Shown: positions 34,464-43,452 of the stretch, in pieces
How the letters are laid out: each line of letters opens with the position of its first letter
Position numbering within the stretch: position 1 is the first letter of the stretch
DNA from: UBA3946 sp002385755
GTDB lineage: Bacteria; Bacillota_I; Bacilli_A; ML615J-28; CAG-698
Assembly: GCA_050953085.1 (NCBI GenBank)
Contig: JBMNLX010000009.1
Coordinates: forward strand, 248,001-312,000
Direction of reading: 5' to 3'
DNA: 64,000 nucleotides
The notes under the pieces: generated by a model
Databases searched by the model: none
Told to the model about the DNA's origin: nothing
Seen by the model: only the letters and a program-made list of their open reading frames with translations
Position numbers and translations under genes: made by a program

Positions 34464-34492
34464 TTGACAAATAACGCCTTTTGGTGTATCAT
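34464..34492 (+). promoter_or_regulatory. promoter of the ABC-like gene
   Basis: Perfect TTGACA (34464-34469), a 17-base spacer and TATCAT (34487-34492), followed by GGAGAAAG before the start at 34522. Confidence 0.75.
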
Positions 34493-34521
34493 ATACACAT
34501 ACCCGATAATGGAGAAAGAAG

Positions 34522-36225
34522 ATGCAGTCGAAAAACATCATTACAAAGGTTTTGGGTAAAAAAATACAAACGGCGATTATGCTATTTCTCGCCATTATTC
34601 TCGGCGTGCTCGCGAAAGTATTTTCCGCCTTGATTATCCGGAACATAATTGACGTGGTTTTGCCGGAATCCGGCCAGCTTTTGTTCTGGACGAGCATGTT
34701 TGTTGTCGCGATTATTCTTTCCTTCGTGATCGACATCTATATTAAAAACCGCTCGCTCGTAATCGGGACGGAAATAAGCGACGCCCTCGCCAAGGCGATC
34801 TATTCCGCGGCGATCCGCGCGGAAATCAGCGAGTTAAATAAAATCGACACCGAGGAGATTGTTAAGCGCATCGAGGTTGACTGCGACGCGATCGGGAACA
34901 AATATATCGGCAACAACTGGCTTTCTTTCATCCAGTCCGCGATCTTCCTGCTTACCGTTTTTGTCTCGATGCTCGTCCTGGACGCCACGCTCGGACTATT
35001 GACTTTCGTCACCCTGCCCTTGGTATATATGATCGTCAAAACGACGGACAAATACATCGGGAAAGCGCGCGACAAGGCCAAGGGCGCGCAGGATGAACGT
35101 TGTCGGATGATCCGCGAGAACTTCGAAAAAATCAGGAGCATTAAACTGAAAAACGGGATTGTCCGCGAGGAAGTCGAGTTCGAGCGGAAAAGCGAGAAAT
35201 TCTTCAAACATTATCGCAATATCGGGACTTTCTCGGAAATGATAAACTTCAAGTTTTACGACTTGTTTATCGGTCTCGCGTTATCGATCGTTTTGGGCCT
35301 CGGAGGCTACCTAGCTTTAGAAGACGTCTCCAGCGCGGGAACGATCGTCGCTTTCGTAATCCTTATCCCCTACGTTTACACCAATTTCAAGAAAATATTA
35401 TCGGTAAGGATCAGCCCGAGCAATATCAAAAACGAGCTTGAGGCGATCAATAAAATCTTGGCTTTGCGGAGCGAGATCAAGGCCGAACCGATCACGAACC
35501 TCGAGGAGATTCATACTCTCAGGTTTGAAAACGTCACTTATTACAGCGGCGAGGACCGGATTGAAAACGTAAATTTTGACCTGAAACGGGGCGAAAAACT
35601 GGGGATCTTCAGTATCGAGGGGTCCGGGCATAATTTAATCTTTGATTTGTTTACGAAAATGCTCCGGCCGCGCGACGGGCTGATATCAATCAATAATTGC
35701 GATATCAACAAGATTAACACCCTGTATCTTCGCGACTTGATCACGGCCGTCCCCCAGGACGACAATCTCTTCAGCAACACGATAATTCACAATATCACTT
35801 ATCCCTTGCCGTTTGACGAGTATAAATATAACGACGCCTTGCATAAAAGCGGCCTCAAGGAGATCGTCGCCAAATTCGAAAACAAGGATCAATCGCTGAT
35901 CGATGATTTTTCCGAAGAGCTTATGCAAAGAATAACCTTGGCTAACGCCTTCTATAAAGACTCGAAAATCTTCGTTTTCAACGAGGCCACCTCGGCGCTT
36001 AAAACGCGGGACGAGAACGCGATTATGAGCGAAATCTTCAAACTGAAAAACAAACTCGTCGTGATTATGACGGAAAAAATATATTACATCGCCAAGTGCG
36101 ATAAGATCTTGATCCTCGAAAACGACCAAGTCGTCGAATACGGAAAGACGGACGAATTGCTTCAGGACCGGGGATCGCTCTTCTCAAAACTAATTAGAAA
36201 GGTTAAAAAAGTATCGGCATCGTAA
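34522..36225 (+). CDS. ABC exporter-like protein with degenerate ATPase domain
   Basis: A 567-residue half-transporter with an exporter-type six-helix membrane domain (residues about 1-310) and a C-terminal nucleotide-binding domain (about 330-560). The ATPase motifs are broken: Walker A reads EGSGHNL (no Lys), the signature reads FSEELMQRITLA instead of LSGGQ-QR, Walker B reads IFVFNEATSAL (Asn in place of the catalytic-motif Asp), and the H-loop region reads VIMTEKIYYI without His. The Q-loop (AVPQDDNLFSNTI) is kept. The frame is open throughout and has a good promoter, so it looks maintained rather than decayed. It may pair with an active partner elsewhere or be a pseudo-ATPase. It is a single gene ahead of gltX. 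Confidence 0.88.
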   Translation: MQSKNIITKVLGKKIQTAIMLFLAIILGVLAKVFSALIIRNIIDVVLPESGQLLFWTSMFVVAIILSFVIDIYIKNRSLVIGTEISDALAKAIYSAAIRAEISELNKIDTEEIVKRIEVDCDAIGNKYIGNNWLSFIQSAIFLLTVFVSMLVLDATLGLLTFVTLPLVYMIVKTTDKYIGKARDKAKGAQDERCRMIRENFEKIRSIKLKNGIVREEVEFERKSEKFFKHYRNIGTFSEMINFKFYDLFIGLALSIVLGLGGYLALEDVSSAGTIVAFVILIPYVYTNFKKILSVRISPSNIKNELEAINKILALRSEIKAEPITNLEEIHTLRFENVTYYSGEDRIENVNFDLKRGEKLGIFSIEGSGHNLIFDLFTKMLRPRDGLISINNCDINKINTLYLRDLITAVPQDDNLFSNTIIHNITYPLPFDEYKYNDALHKSGLKEIVAKFENKDQSLIDDFSEELMQRITLANAFYKDSKIFVFNEATSALKTRDENAIMSEIFKLKNKLVVIMTEKIYYIAKCDKILILENDQVVEYGKTDELLQDRGSLFSKLIRKVKKVSAS

Positions 36226-36236
36226 GAAGGAGGGTT

Positions 36237-37673
36237 ATGAATAAAGTTAGAACGCGATTCGCGCCGAGCCCGACCGGGTACATGCATCTCGGGAATTTGC
36301 GCACGGCTCTTTACGCTTATTTATTTGCGAAGAAACATAACGGAGATTTTATTTTAAGAATAGAAGACACGGACATGGGAAGATATGTTCCCGACGCCGT
36401 TAAAGTGATATACGAGACGCTCGCCGCCGTCGGCATTAAGGCCGACGAGGGCCCGAACGAAGGCGGGCCTTGCGCGCCGTATGTCCAAAGCGAAAGGCTC
36501 GGTCTTTACCGCGAACACGCTGAGAAACTAGTTAACTCGGGTCACGCTTACTATTGTTTTTGCGATAAGGAGCGGCTTGAGAAGCTTCGCGACGAAAACG
36601 GCGTCGCCCGCTATGACAAGCGCTGCCTGAGTCTTTCGAAAACGGAAGTCGAGCAAAAACTGAAAAGCGGCGCGCCCTACGTGATCCGGCAAAACATGCC
36701 GACGGAAGGGGTATGCGAGTTTACCGATTTGGTGTTCGGGACAATCGCGGTGGATAACCGCGAACTCGAAGACCAGATCCTTATTAAATCCGACGGTTAT
36801 CCGACCTATAATTTCGCAAACGTCGTTGACGACCACTTAATGGCGATTACCCACGTGATCCGCGGCACCGAATTTTTAAGCAGCACGCCGAAATACAACT
36901 TGCTTTATAAAGCTTTCGGTTGGGAGCTTCCCAAATACATCCATTTAAGCCCGATTATGCGCGATGAGAACCGGAAATTAAGCAAGCGCCACGGCGACGC
37001 TTACTTCGGTGATTTTATCGCGAAAGGATATTTGAGCGAGGCTATCATCAACTATATCGCTCTTTTGGGCTGGAGCCCCAAGGGCGAGCGCGAGAAGTTC
37101 ACGCTCGAGGAACTCACCGAGCATTTTTCGGTCGAAGGCCTGCAAAAATCGGGAGGCATCTTCGACGAGAACAAGATGAAATGGCTGAACGGCGAGTATG
37201 TCCGCGAGCTTGCTTTCGACAAGTTTATGGAACACGCGACGCCGTTCTTTGAGAAGTCGAAAATCAAAGGCCTCTACGACTACCGCAAGTTCGCCGTCCT
37301 CTTACAATCCCGGATCGACATTTTTAGCGAGATCCCGGAAAAGGTCGAGTTTATCGTTGATTTCAAGGAAATCCCCAAAGAAGCTTATAATAATAAAAAG
37401 TTTAAGGTCAATCCCGAAATCGCGAAGGCGATAATCGAGAAAAGTCTTTCTCTCTTGGAAGATGCGACGCCGTGGAACGAGAAAAAACTGCACGAAGCAA
37501 TCGCGGCGATCGCGGCGGCCGGGGAATGGAAAACCGGCGCCGTCTATTCGGTCTTGCGTCTCGCTCTGACCGCGCATGCCGTGACGCCCGGCGGCTTTGT
37601 TGAGATTGCCGATATCCTCGGCCGGGAGGAATCTCTCCGACGCTTGGGAGAAGCCCTTAAAGGGCTGAAATAA
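36237..37673 (+). CDS. gltX: glutamyl-tRNA synthetase
   Basis: A 478-residue class-I synthetase charging tRNA-Glu (possibly tRNA-Gln as well). The HIGH-like motif is FAPSPTGYMHLGNLRTA near residue 10, FILRIEDTD follows, and the KMSKS-like motif is RKLSKRHGD near residue 245. Length is normal. An AAGGAGGG site precedes the start, 11 bases after the ABC-like gene. Confidence 0.96.
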   Translation: MNKVRTRFAPSPTGYMHLGNLRTALYAYLFAKKHNGDFILRIEDTDMGRYVPDAVKVIYETLAAVGIKADEGPNEGGPCAPYVQSERLGLYREHAEKLVNSGHAYYCFCDKERLEKLRDENGVARYDKRCLSLSKTEVEQKLKSGAPYVIRQNMPTEGVCEFTDLVFGTIAVDNRELEDQILIKSDGYPTYNFANVVDDHLMAITHVIRGTEFLSSTPKYNLLYKAFGWELPKYIHLSPIMRDENRKLSKRHGDAYFGDFIAKGYLSEAIINYIALLGWSPKGEREKFTLEELTEHFSVEGLQKSGGIFDENKMKWLNGEYVRELAFDKFMEHATPFFEKSKIKGLYDYRKFAVLLQSRIDIFSEIPEKVEFIVDFKEIPKEAYNNKKFKVNPEIAKAIIEKSLSLLEDATPWNEKKLHEAIAAIAAAGEWKTGAVYSVLRLALTAHAVTPGGFVEIADILGREESLRRLGEALKGLK

Positions 37674-37705
37674 CAATAGATGGCGATAAATTTGCTTATT
37701 CGTAA

Positions 37706-37730
37706 AAACACCATCGCAATGATGGTGTTT
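37706..37730. terminator. bidirectional terminator between gltX and the Rieske gene
   Basis: A perfect 10-bp hairpin (AAACACCATC and GATGGTGTTT) flanked by A-rich and T-rich runs. Confidence 0.9.
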
Positions 37731-37731
37731 T

Positions 37732-39237
37732 CTATTCCAGGTATTCGTGCAACTTGGTTACGGGTATTCTTTGCAGGTCTTTTAGCGCCGGCCCGTCGAT
37801 TAGTTTTCCCTCGTACGTGAAACGCGAGCCGTGACACTTGCAATCGTATGTTTTCGCAAGATTATTAAACCTAAGCCCGCACCGCATATGCGGGCATGTT
37901 ATGTCGACTATGTAAAGCTTGTGTTCAGGGTCTTTGTAGATGCCGATTCTTTTGCCTTTTTTCTTGAGGATCACGGCGCTGTCGGGCTTAAGTTTGATGA
38001 CTTTTCTATTAGGTATGCGCCGGGTCTTAAGCAGCGTCCCCACCACTTTTAAATTGTAACCTAAAAACTTGCAGTTGATCGCCGCCCGCGTCGGGTTGAA
38101 GAGCGCGGCATAAACGCTATCGTTTTTCGCGATTAAATTCTTAATCATCATCGCGCCCGCGGCCGCGGCCGCCATTCCCCATTTATTGAAGGAAGTCGCG
38201 ACGTAAATATTGTCCTTGATTTTTCCGATCAGGGGGAAGAGGTCGGTTGTCGCGTAATCCTGGGCGAACCAGCCGTATTGATAATCGGGAATCCCGAATT
38301 TATCTTTCCCGAACTTTTTCAATCGGTTAATTTCGCTTAACGGTTGTTTGAACTGATAAGCCTCGTGACTCGCGCCGCTGATGTTGAGTTTTCTCTTGCC
38401 TTCGTGGGTAACGTATCGGAGGGCGATTGTGGGGGACGTTGTGTTTATGTAATTCGCGTCCTCGATTCCGGCATCGCCCTCTGCGGCGATGACGGAGTAG
38501 GAATAATAGGGAATCATTTTCGTGAAGAAGAAGTTGAATTTTTTATACACGGGATAATGATTACAAACGATGATTTTATTCGCTAAAATCCGTTTATTAC
38601 CGGAGGTGACGGCGACGGTTTGCGCATCCCCGAACACGTCAATGATTCGCGTGTTTTCATAGATAGCCACACCCCTCGCCGTCAGAATATTTACAATTTC
38701 CCTTAAGTATTTGGTGATGTTGAAGTTGGCTTGATCTTTGACTTCCAAGGCGTCGTAGGGGCAGAGGCGCTCGTTAACGGGTTTTAGCCGGTAGGCGACG
38801 CCGATTTTTTCGTAAGCGACCGCTTCTTTCTCGATATTAATTCTTTCATTTTCCGTCAATGCGAAAAGATAACCGTTTACGACTTTGAAATCGCAGTCGA
38901 TATTCTCGCTACTTACGATTTCCGCAATCCTCTCAATCCCGCCGCGGTTAAATTCATAATAAAGCCTCGCTTTATCGCGGCCGTGTTTTTTGTTTAAATC
39001 GTGATAGATATAGCCGTGCTGGTAAGTGATTTTTGCGGTCGTGCGCAGGGTCGTGCCTTGGTAGACGGCGTTTTGTTCAACAATCGCGATCGATTCGGCC
39101 GAATCGAGAAGCTCGTAGGCGCAGGATAAGCCGCTTATGCCGGCGCCGATGATCAAGACGTCGGTTTTAATGTTTTCTTTCAGAGGGGGAAAAGACGCCG
39201 GATAAAGATCCGCGTCCCAAATCGATTTATTGTTCAT
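37732..39237 (-). CDS. FAD-dependent oxidoreductase with C-terminal Rieske domain
   Basis: A 501-residue protein. Residues about 25-390 form a DAO-type FAD oxidoreductase (VLIIGAGISGLSCAYEL at the N terminus, YVATSFNKWGMAAAAAGA as the late FAD contact). Residues about 410-500 form a Rieske [2Fe-2S] domain with ligands in CPHMRCG and CKCHGSRF. It matches the family often found in Bacillota whose physiological substrate is unknown; a role in amino-acid oxidation or electron transfer is possible. No signal peptide. GAGG precedes the start. It faces away from tldD. Confidence 0.9.
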   Translation of the reverse strand: MNNKSIWDADLYPASFPPLKENIKTDVLIIGAGISGLSCAYELLDSAESIAIVEQNAVYQGTTLRTTAKITYQHGYIYHDLNKKHGRDKARLYYEFNRGGIERIAEIVSSENIDCDFKVVNGYLFALTENERINIEKEAVAYEKIGVAYRLKPVNERLCPYDALEVKDQANFNITKYLREIVNILTARGVAIYENTRIIDVFGDAQTVAVTSGNKRILANKIIVCNHYPVYKKFNFFFTKMIPYYSYSVIAAEGDAGIEDANYINTTSPTIALRYVTHEGKRKLNISGASHEAYQFKQPLSEINRLKKFGKDKFGIPDYQYGWFAQDYATTDLFPLIGKIKDNIYVATSFNKWGMAAAAAGAMMIKNLIAKNDSVYAALFNPTRAAINCKFLGYNLKVVGTLLKTRRIPNRKVIKLKPDSAVILKKKGKRIGIYKDPEHKLYIVDITCPHMRCGLRFNNLAKTYDCKCHGSRFTYEGKLIDGPALKDLQRIPVTKLHEYLE

Positions 39238-39294
39238 ATTATAACCTCGATTATTATTATTGCCTTTTCCGTCAAAATAATAAAAAATTATACC

Positions 39295-39323
39295 TTGCTA
39301 TTTTTTTACACTTTTAGTATAAT
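39295..39323 (+). promoter_or_regulatory. promoter of tldD-tldE
   Basis: TTGCTA (39295-39300), a 17-base spacer and TATAAT (39318-39323). The predicted start of transcription near 39330 rules out translation starts before it. Confidence 0.65.
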
Positions 39324-39345
39324 TATGAAAAAGGAAGTGATACTA

Positions 39346-40737
39346 GTGGTAAGCAAAGAACTATGCCGCGAAGTGCTGGACGCGGCATTAAAATCTGGCG
39401 GTGATTTTGCCGAGTTGTTTGTCGAGACGTCGTATTATAACAATTACGAGCTCGCCGCCGGCAAAATTACCAAGGCGAACGGCAACCATTTATTCGGGGC
39501 TTCCCTGCGCGTCCTGAAAGGCGCTCTCGAGGTCTCCGGGTACACGAACGACTTGAGCCGAGAAAGCCTGCTCGCGCTCGCCGGCAAACTGGCGGAAGCT
39601 TATACCGACGCGCGCGTGGCAAGCGCGAAACCTTTCGCCGAGACCCCAATCGACAGCCGGCATAAGATCGCAAAGAAACCGGCCGACCTTTCGACAGCGG
39701 AAAAGGTCGCGTATTTGTATAAGGCGTATGAAGCCGTGAAGGATTACTCGCCGGAAATCGTCCAAATAATCGCCGCTTTGCGCGACGATTCGCAGAAAGT
39801 TTTGATCGCCAATTCCGAAGGGCGTTTTTGCGAGGACGAGCGTTATCACGTTTTATTGCAAACATCGGTCGTCGCAAGCGACGGGAAAGCCACGCAGACA
39901 GGCTTTGACAGCAAGGGCGGTCACGCCGGCTACGAATTGCTTGACGACTTCGATATTCCGGCGTTTGCGAAGGGGGTCGCGGACCAGGCGCTAACGATGC
40001 TTCACGCGGACGAGATGGTTGGCGGCGTGATGACCGTCGTCGTTCATAACGCGTTCGGCGGCGTCCTCCTGCACGAGGCCTGCGTCCACTCCCTGGAAGC
40101 GACTTCGGTCGCCAAAGGAACCTCGGTCTTCTGCGGGAAACTCGGGCAGAAGATCGCGAGCGATATCGTCACCGCCATCGATGACGGGACGATTGCCAAC
40201 GCCTGGGGTTCGTTGAACGTCGACGACGAAGGCGAGCCCACGAAACGCAATGTTTTAATTGAAAACGGAATCTTAAAGAGTTATCTCGTCGACTTCCGAA
40301 ACAGCCGGAAAATGAACCATCCGGTTACCGGGAGCAGTCGCCGGCAATCGTACAAATACTCGCCGACATCGCGGATGACCAATACTTTCTTCGCCCCTGG
40401 AAAGAGCACTTTTGAGGAGATTATCGCCAATACGGAATACGGCCTTTTCGCAAAAAAAATGGGCGGCGGCAGCGTTAACCCCGCCACCGGCGAGTTTAAC
40501 TTCGCCGTTAACGAAGGATATTTAATCGAAAACGGGAAAATCACCAAACCGGTCCGGGGAGCGACCCTGGTCGGAAGCGGCGCGGAAATACTGGCGAATA
40601 TCGATATGATCGCCGACAACCTGGATTTCGGTTACGGGATGTGCGGCTCGCTTTCGGGCTCGATCCCGACCAGCGTCGGACAACCGACGATCCGGGTTAA
40701 AAATCTCACCGTCGGAGGAAGAGGTGAAAAAGCGTGA
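39346..40737 (+). CDS. tldD: TldD metalloprotease
   Basis: A 463-residue TldD, the catalytic half of the TldD/TldE zinc protease that trims unfolded or modified peptides. The metal site HEACVH is at residues 243-248, and later family blocks are SSRRQSYKYSP, GGGSVNPATGEFNFAVNEGY and CGSLSGSIPTSVGQPTIRV. The GTG at 39346 is chosen because the promoter -10 box lies just upstream and GGAAGTGAT is at a proper distance; upstream starts would precede the transcript. It overlaps tldE by 4 bases. Confidence 0.92.
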   Translation: MVSKELCREVLDAALKSGGDFAELFVETSYYNNYELAAGKITKANGNHLFGASLRVLKGALEVSGYTNDLSRESLLALAGKLAEAYTDARVASAKPFAETPIDSRHKIAKKPADLSTAEKVAYLYKAYEAVKDYSPEIVQIIAALRDDSQKVLIANSEGRFCEDERYHVLLQTSVVASDGKATQTGFDSKGGHAGYELLDDFDIPAFAKGVADQALTMLHADEMVGGVMTVVVHNAFGGVLLHEACVHSLEATSVAKGTSVFCGKLGQKIASDIVTAIDDGTIANAWGSLNVDDEGEPTKRNVLIENGILKSYLVDFRNSRKMNHPVTGSSRRQSYKYSPTSRMTNTFFAPGKSTFEEIIANTEYGLFAKKMGGGSVNPATGEFNFAVNEGYLIENGKITKPVRGATLVGSGAEILANIDMIADNLDFGYGMCGSLSGSIPTSVGQPTIRVKNLTVGGRGEKA

Positions 40738-42062
40738 ACTATGAATTATTAATGAACAAAGCGCGCGAAGCGGGTTTCGAAGCGCTCGAAATATACGTTT
40801 CCAAAAAATTAGGCATGCAGATCACCGTGTTTGGCGGCGAGGTTGATCAAAACAATATCACCGACAGCCAAAGTTTTACGATCCGGGGCATATATAAAGG
40901 GAAAATGGCGGTTTATACGACCGAGTACGCCGCCGAGGACCCCGATTATATTGTCGAGCGCTTAAAGGAAAACGCCGGAGCGCTTACGACCGACGAGGAG
41001 TTCGCGATATTCGAAGGCAGCCCGTCGTATCCCGAGGGCCGCGTCCCGAACCCGATATTCAAGCAAATCGCCGTAAGCGAAAAAATAGCTCTGCTTAAGG
41101 GCTTGGAAGAAAAAATCAAGGCGTACGACCCGCGAATTATTTATGTTCCCCATTGCCGGTATAACGAGACCAACGACGCCGTTGAGATCGTTAATTCGTC
41201 GGGGTTGAGGCTAAAGAAACAAAACAGCTTCGCTTTTGTTGTGGCGCAGGCGGTCGCGAAAGAAGGGGAGCAGACGCAATCGGCGTTCACGATCGCCCTG
41301 AAGCTTGACTATCGCGAATTTGATCCCGACGAAATTGCGAAAGAAATTGGAAAAAAAGTAATCGCCAAGTTGAACGCGAAACCGGTGCCCTCGAAATCTT
41401 ACCCGGTGATATTTGAAAACGAGGCGATGAGCGATTTGCTTTCGGCGTTTTACGCTGTTTTTTCCGGCGAGGCGGCGGTGAAGAAGATTACGCCCCTGCT
41501 CGGGAAGGAAGGCGAGAAAATATTCAGCGAAAAAATTACCTTGATCGACGACCCGCTTTATAAGGACGCGATCAACTACCATCCCTTTGACGACGAGGGC
41601 GTCGCGTCATACACGAAAAAAGTCGTGGATAAAGGCGTTTTTACGACCTTCCTTCACAATTTAAAAACGGCGAAATATTTCAAAACGAAATCCACCGGCA
41701 ACGGTTTTAAATACGGATCGGAAATCGGCGTTCATATCACTAATTTCTGCCTGACGACCGACGAGCCGAAGAAAAGCAAGGATGAAATGATTAAGGGCGT
41801 TAAGGAAGGGCTTTTAATTACCGATTTGGCCGGCCTGCATTCCGGGGTCAACCCGATTAACGGCGATTTCAGCGCCCAGGCGTCCGGCTTCCTGATTGAA
41901 AACGGCGCGGTCGTCCGTCCCGTGACGTTGATCGTCGTTTCCGGGAATCTTTTAAAAATGATGAACGCGGTAGACGAAATCGGCGACGATTTCAAATTGT
42001 TCCATAATAACATCGGAACGCCTTCCGTGAAAATTGCGCAGCTTCCCGTTTCCGGTTTATAA
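40734..42062 (+). CDS. tldE: TldE (PmbA) subunit
   Basis: A 442-residue partner of TldD, without the HExxxH motif as expected. Family landmarks are FGGEVDQNNITDSQSFTIR near the N terminus, TLIDDPLYKDAINYHPFDDE, and DLAGLHSGVNPINGDFS near the C terminus. The GTG start overlaps the tldD stop. No candidate peptide precursor was seen beside the pair. metK follows 31 bases later. Confidence 0.92.
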   Translation: MNYELLMNKAREAGFEALEIYVSKKLGMQITVFGGEVDQNNITDSQSFTIRGIYKGKMAVYTTEYAAEDPDYIVERLKENAGALTTDEEFAIFEGSPSYPEGRVPNPIFKQIAVSEKIALLKGLEEKIKAYDPRIIYVPHCRYNETNDAVEIVNSSGLRLKKQNSFAFVVAQAVAKEGEQTQSAFTIALKLDYREFDPDEIAKEIGKKVIAKLNAKPVPSKSYPVIFENEAMSDLLSAFYAVFSGEAAVKKITPLLGKEGEKIFSEKITLIDDPLYKDAINYHPFDDEGVASYTKKVVDKGVFTTFLHNLKTAKYFKTKSTGNGFKYGSEIGVHITNFCLTTDEPKKSKDEMIKGVKEGLLITDLAGLHSGVNPINGDFSAQASGFLIENGAVVRPVTLIVVSGNLLKMMNAVDEIGDDFKLFHNNIGTPSVKIAQLPVSGL

Positions 42063-42093
42063 TTATTTGAATAGATATTACGAGGTGAATGAA

Positions 42094-43239
42094 TTGCGGA
42101 AATTATATACGGCAGAATCGGTAACCGAGGGCCATCCCGACAAGGTTTGCGATCAAATCGCCGACGCGATTTTGGACGCGATCTTGGCGGATGATAAAAA
42201 CGCCCGGGTTGCCTGCGAAGTCGCGGCTACCACCGGCCTGGTCATGGTCATGGGGGAAGTCACGACGACAACTTACGTCGACATTCAGGACATCGTCAGG
42301 AAAACGGTGAATGATATCGGTTATAACCGCGGCAAATTCGGTTTCGACGCCGAGAACCTGGCCGTTTTGGTTTGTTTGGACGAGCAGTCGCCCGATATCG
42401 CCCTCGGCGTTCAGGACGGCTCCGGCGCCGGCGATCAGGGCACGATGTTTGGCTACGCTTGCCGGGAAACGGATGAATACATGCCGATGCCGATCGTGCT
42501 CGCGCACCGGCTGACCAAAAGACTCGCGGAAGCCCGGAGAGAAAAAAACGAGGATTACTTGCGTCCCGACGGCAAAGCCCAGGTCACCGTCGAATATCGC
42601 GGCGACCGCCCCGTTCGGGTCGACAGCGTCGTCGTCTCCACGCAACACCACGAGTCGGTTACCGCGGAGGAACTCCGGGAATTTATCGAGAATGAGGTCA
42701 TCGCGCCGGTTATTCCCCCGGGATTTATCGATAAGGACACGAAAATATTCGTCAACCCGACCGGCCGGTTCGTCATCGGCGGCCCGAAGGCGGACAGCGG
42801 CCTTACGGGACGGAAAATTATCGTCGACACCTACGGCGGTTTCGCCCGTCACGGCGGCGGCGCGTTCAGCGGGAAAGACCCGACCAAAGTCGACCGGAGC
42901 GCCGCTTATATGGCGAGATATATCGCGAAAAACATGGTATCGGCCGGCGCGGCCGAGAGATTGGAAGTCGGCTTAAGCTATGTTATCGGCTACAGCGAGC
43001 CGGTCGCGGTTCATATCGAAACTTACGGGACTTCGGCTTATCGCGACGAGGAATTGATCGCCTTAATCAGGGAAACGTTTCCCCTCGCGCCCAAAGCCAT
43101 AATCGATTATTTTGACTTATGCCGGCCGCTTTACCGTCAGGTTGCCGCTTACGGTCACTTTGGGAGAAGCGACTTGGACTTGCCGTGGGAACGGCTCGAC
43201 ATGGTTGATACGGTTAAAGATAAACTGCGCAAACCCTAG
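42094..43239 (+). CDS. metK: S-adenosylmethionine synthetase
   Basis: A 381-residue MetK making SAM from methionine and ATP. Motifs are LYTAESVTEGHPDKVCDQIADA, GSGAGDQGTMFGYACRE, GGPKADSGLTGRKIIVDTYGG, GGGAFSGKDPTKVDRSAAYMARYIAKN. The TTG start at 42094 is preferred because CGAGGTG lies 6 bases before it; the reading from 42034 runs through tldE. No SAM riboswitch was found upstream. It may be co-transcribed with tldD-tldE. Confidence 0.96.
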   Translation: MRKLYTAESVTEGHPDKVCDQIADAILDAILADDKNARVACEVAATTGLVMVMGEVTTTTYVDIQDIVRKTVNDIGYNRGKFGFDAENLAVLVCLDEQSPDIALGVQDGSGAGDQGTMFGYACRETDEYMPMPIVLAHRLTKRLAEARREKNEDYLRPDGKAQVTVEYRGDRPVRVDSVVVSTQHHESVTAEELREFIENEVIAPVIPPGFIDKDTKIFVNPTGRFVIGGPKADSGLTGRKIIVDTYGGFARHGGGAFSGKDPTKVDRSAAYMARYIAKNMVSAGAAERLEVGLSYVIGYSEPVAVHIETYGTSAYRDEELIALIRETFPLAPKAIIDYFDLCRPLYRQVAAYGHFGRSDLDLPWERLDMVDTVKDKLRKP

Positions 43240-43259
43240 TCTCGGCTGGGTTTGAGCCA

Positions 43260-43283
43260 GGCCCCTTCGCGGGGCTTTTTTTT
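43260..43283 (+). terminator. terminator of metK
   Basis: GCCCC and GGGGC around TTCGC, followed by eight T. Confidence 0.92.
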
Positions 43284-43383
43284 ATTGTTTCAAGAAATAT
43301 TCTTATGGTTATAAATGTAAAATATTTTAAAAATGTTATGTTACAATACATTTGAGACTTTTGTTGAATAAAAAGCAAAAATG

Positions 43384-43452
43384 ATTTATACTCGACCATG
43401 TGAAGAAGAAAACAGGCAAATTTTCTTCTGGAGAGGAGTATAAATCACATGG
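43384..43452 (+). promoter_or_regulatory. RNA switch-like hairpin over the transposase RBS
   Basis: ATTTATACTC (43384-43393) is complementary to GAGTATAAAT (43436-43445), with an inner stem AGAAGAAAA/TTTTCTTCT (43404-43412 and 43421-43429); this overlaps the end of the GGAGAGG RBS. A competing stem, CCATGTG (43396-43402) with CACATGG (43446-43452), covers the start codon. The two pairings are in non-nested order, so they exclude each other or form a pseudoknot. Either would limit translation of the transposase. Confidence 0.6.

Noticed and set aside
42063..42093. SAM riboswitch before metK
   Set aside because: The gap is only 31 bases and holds nothing but the RBS.
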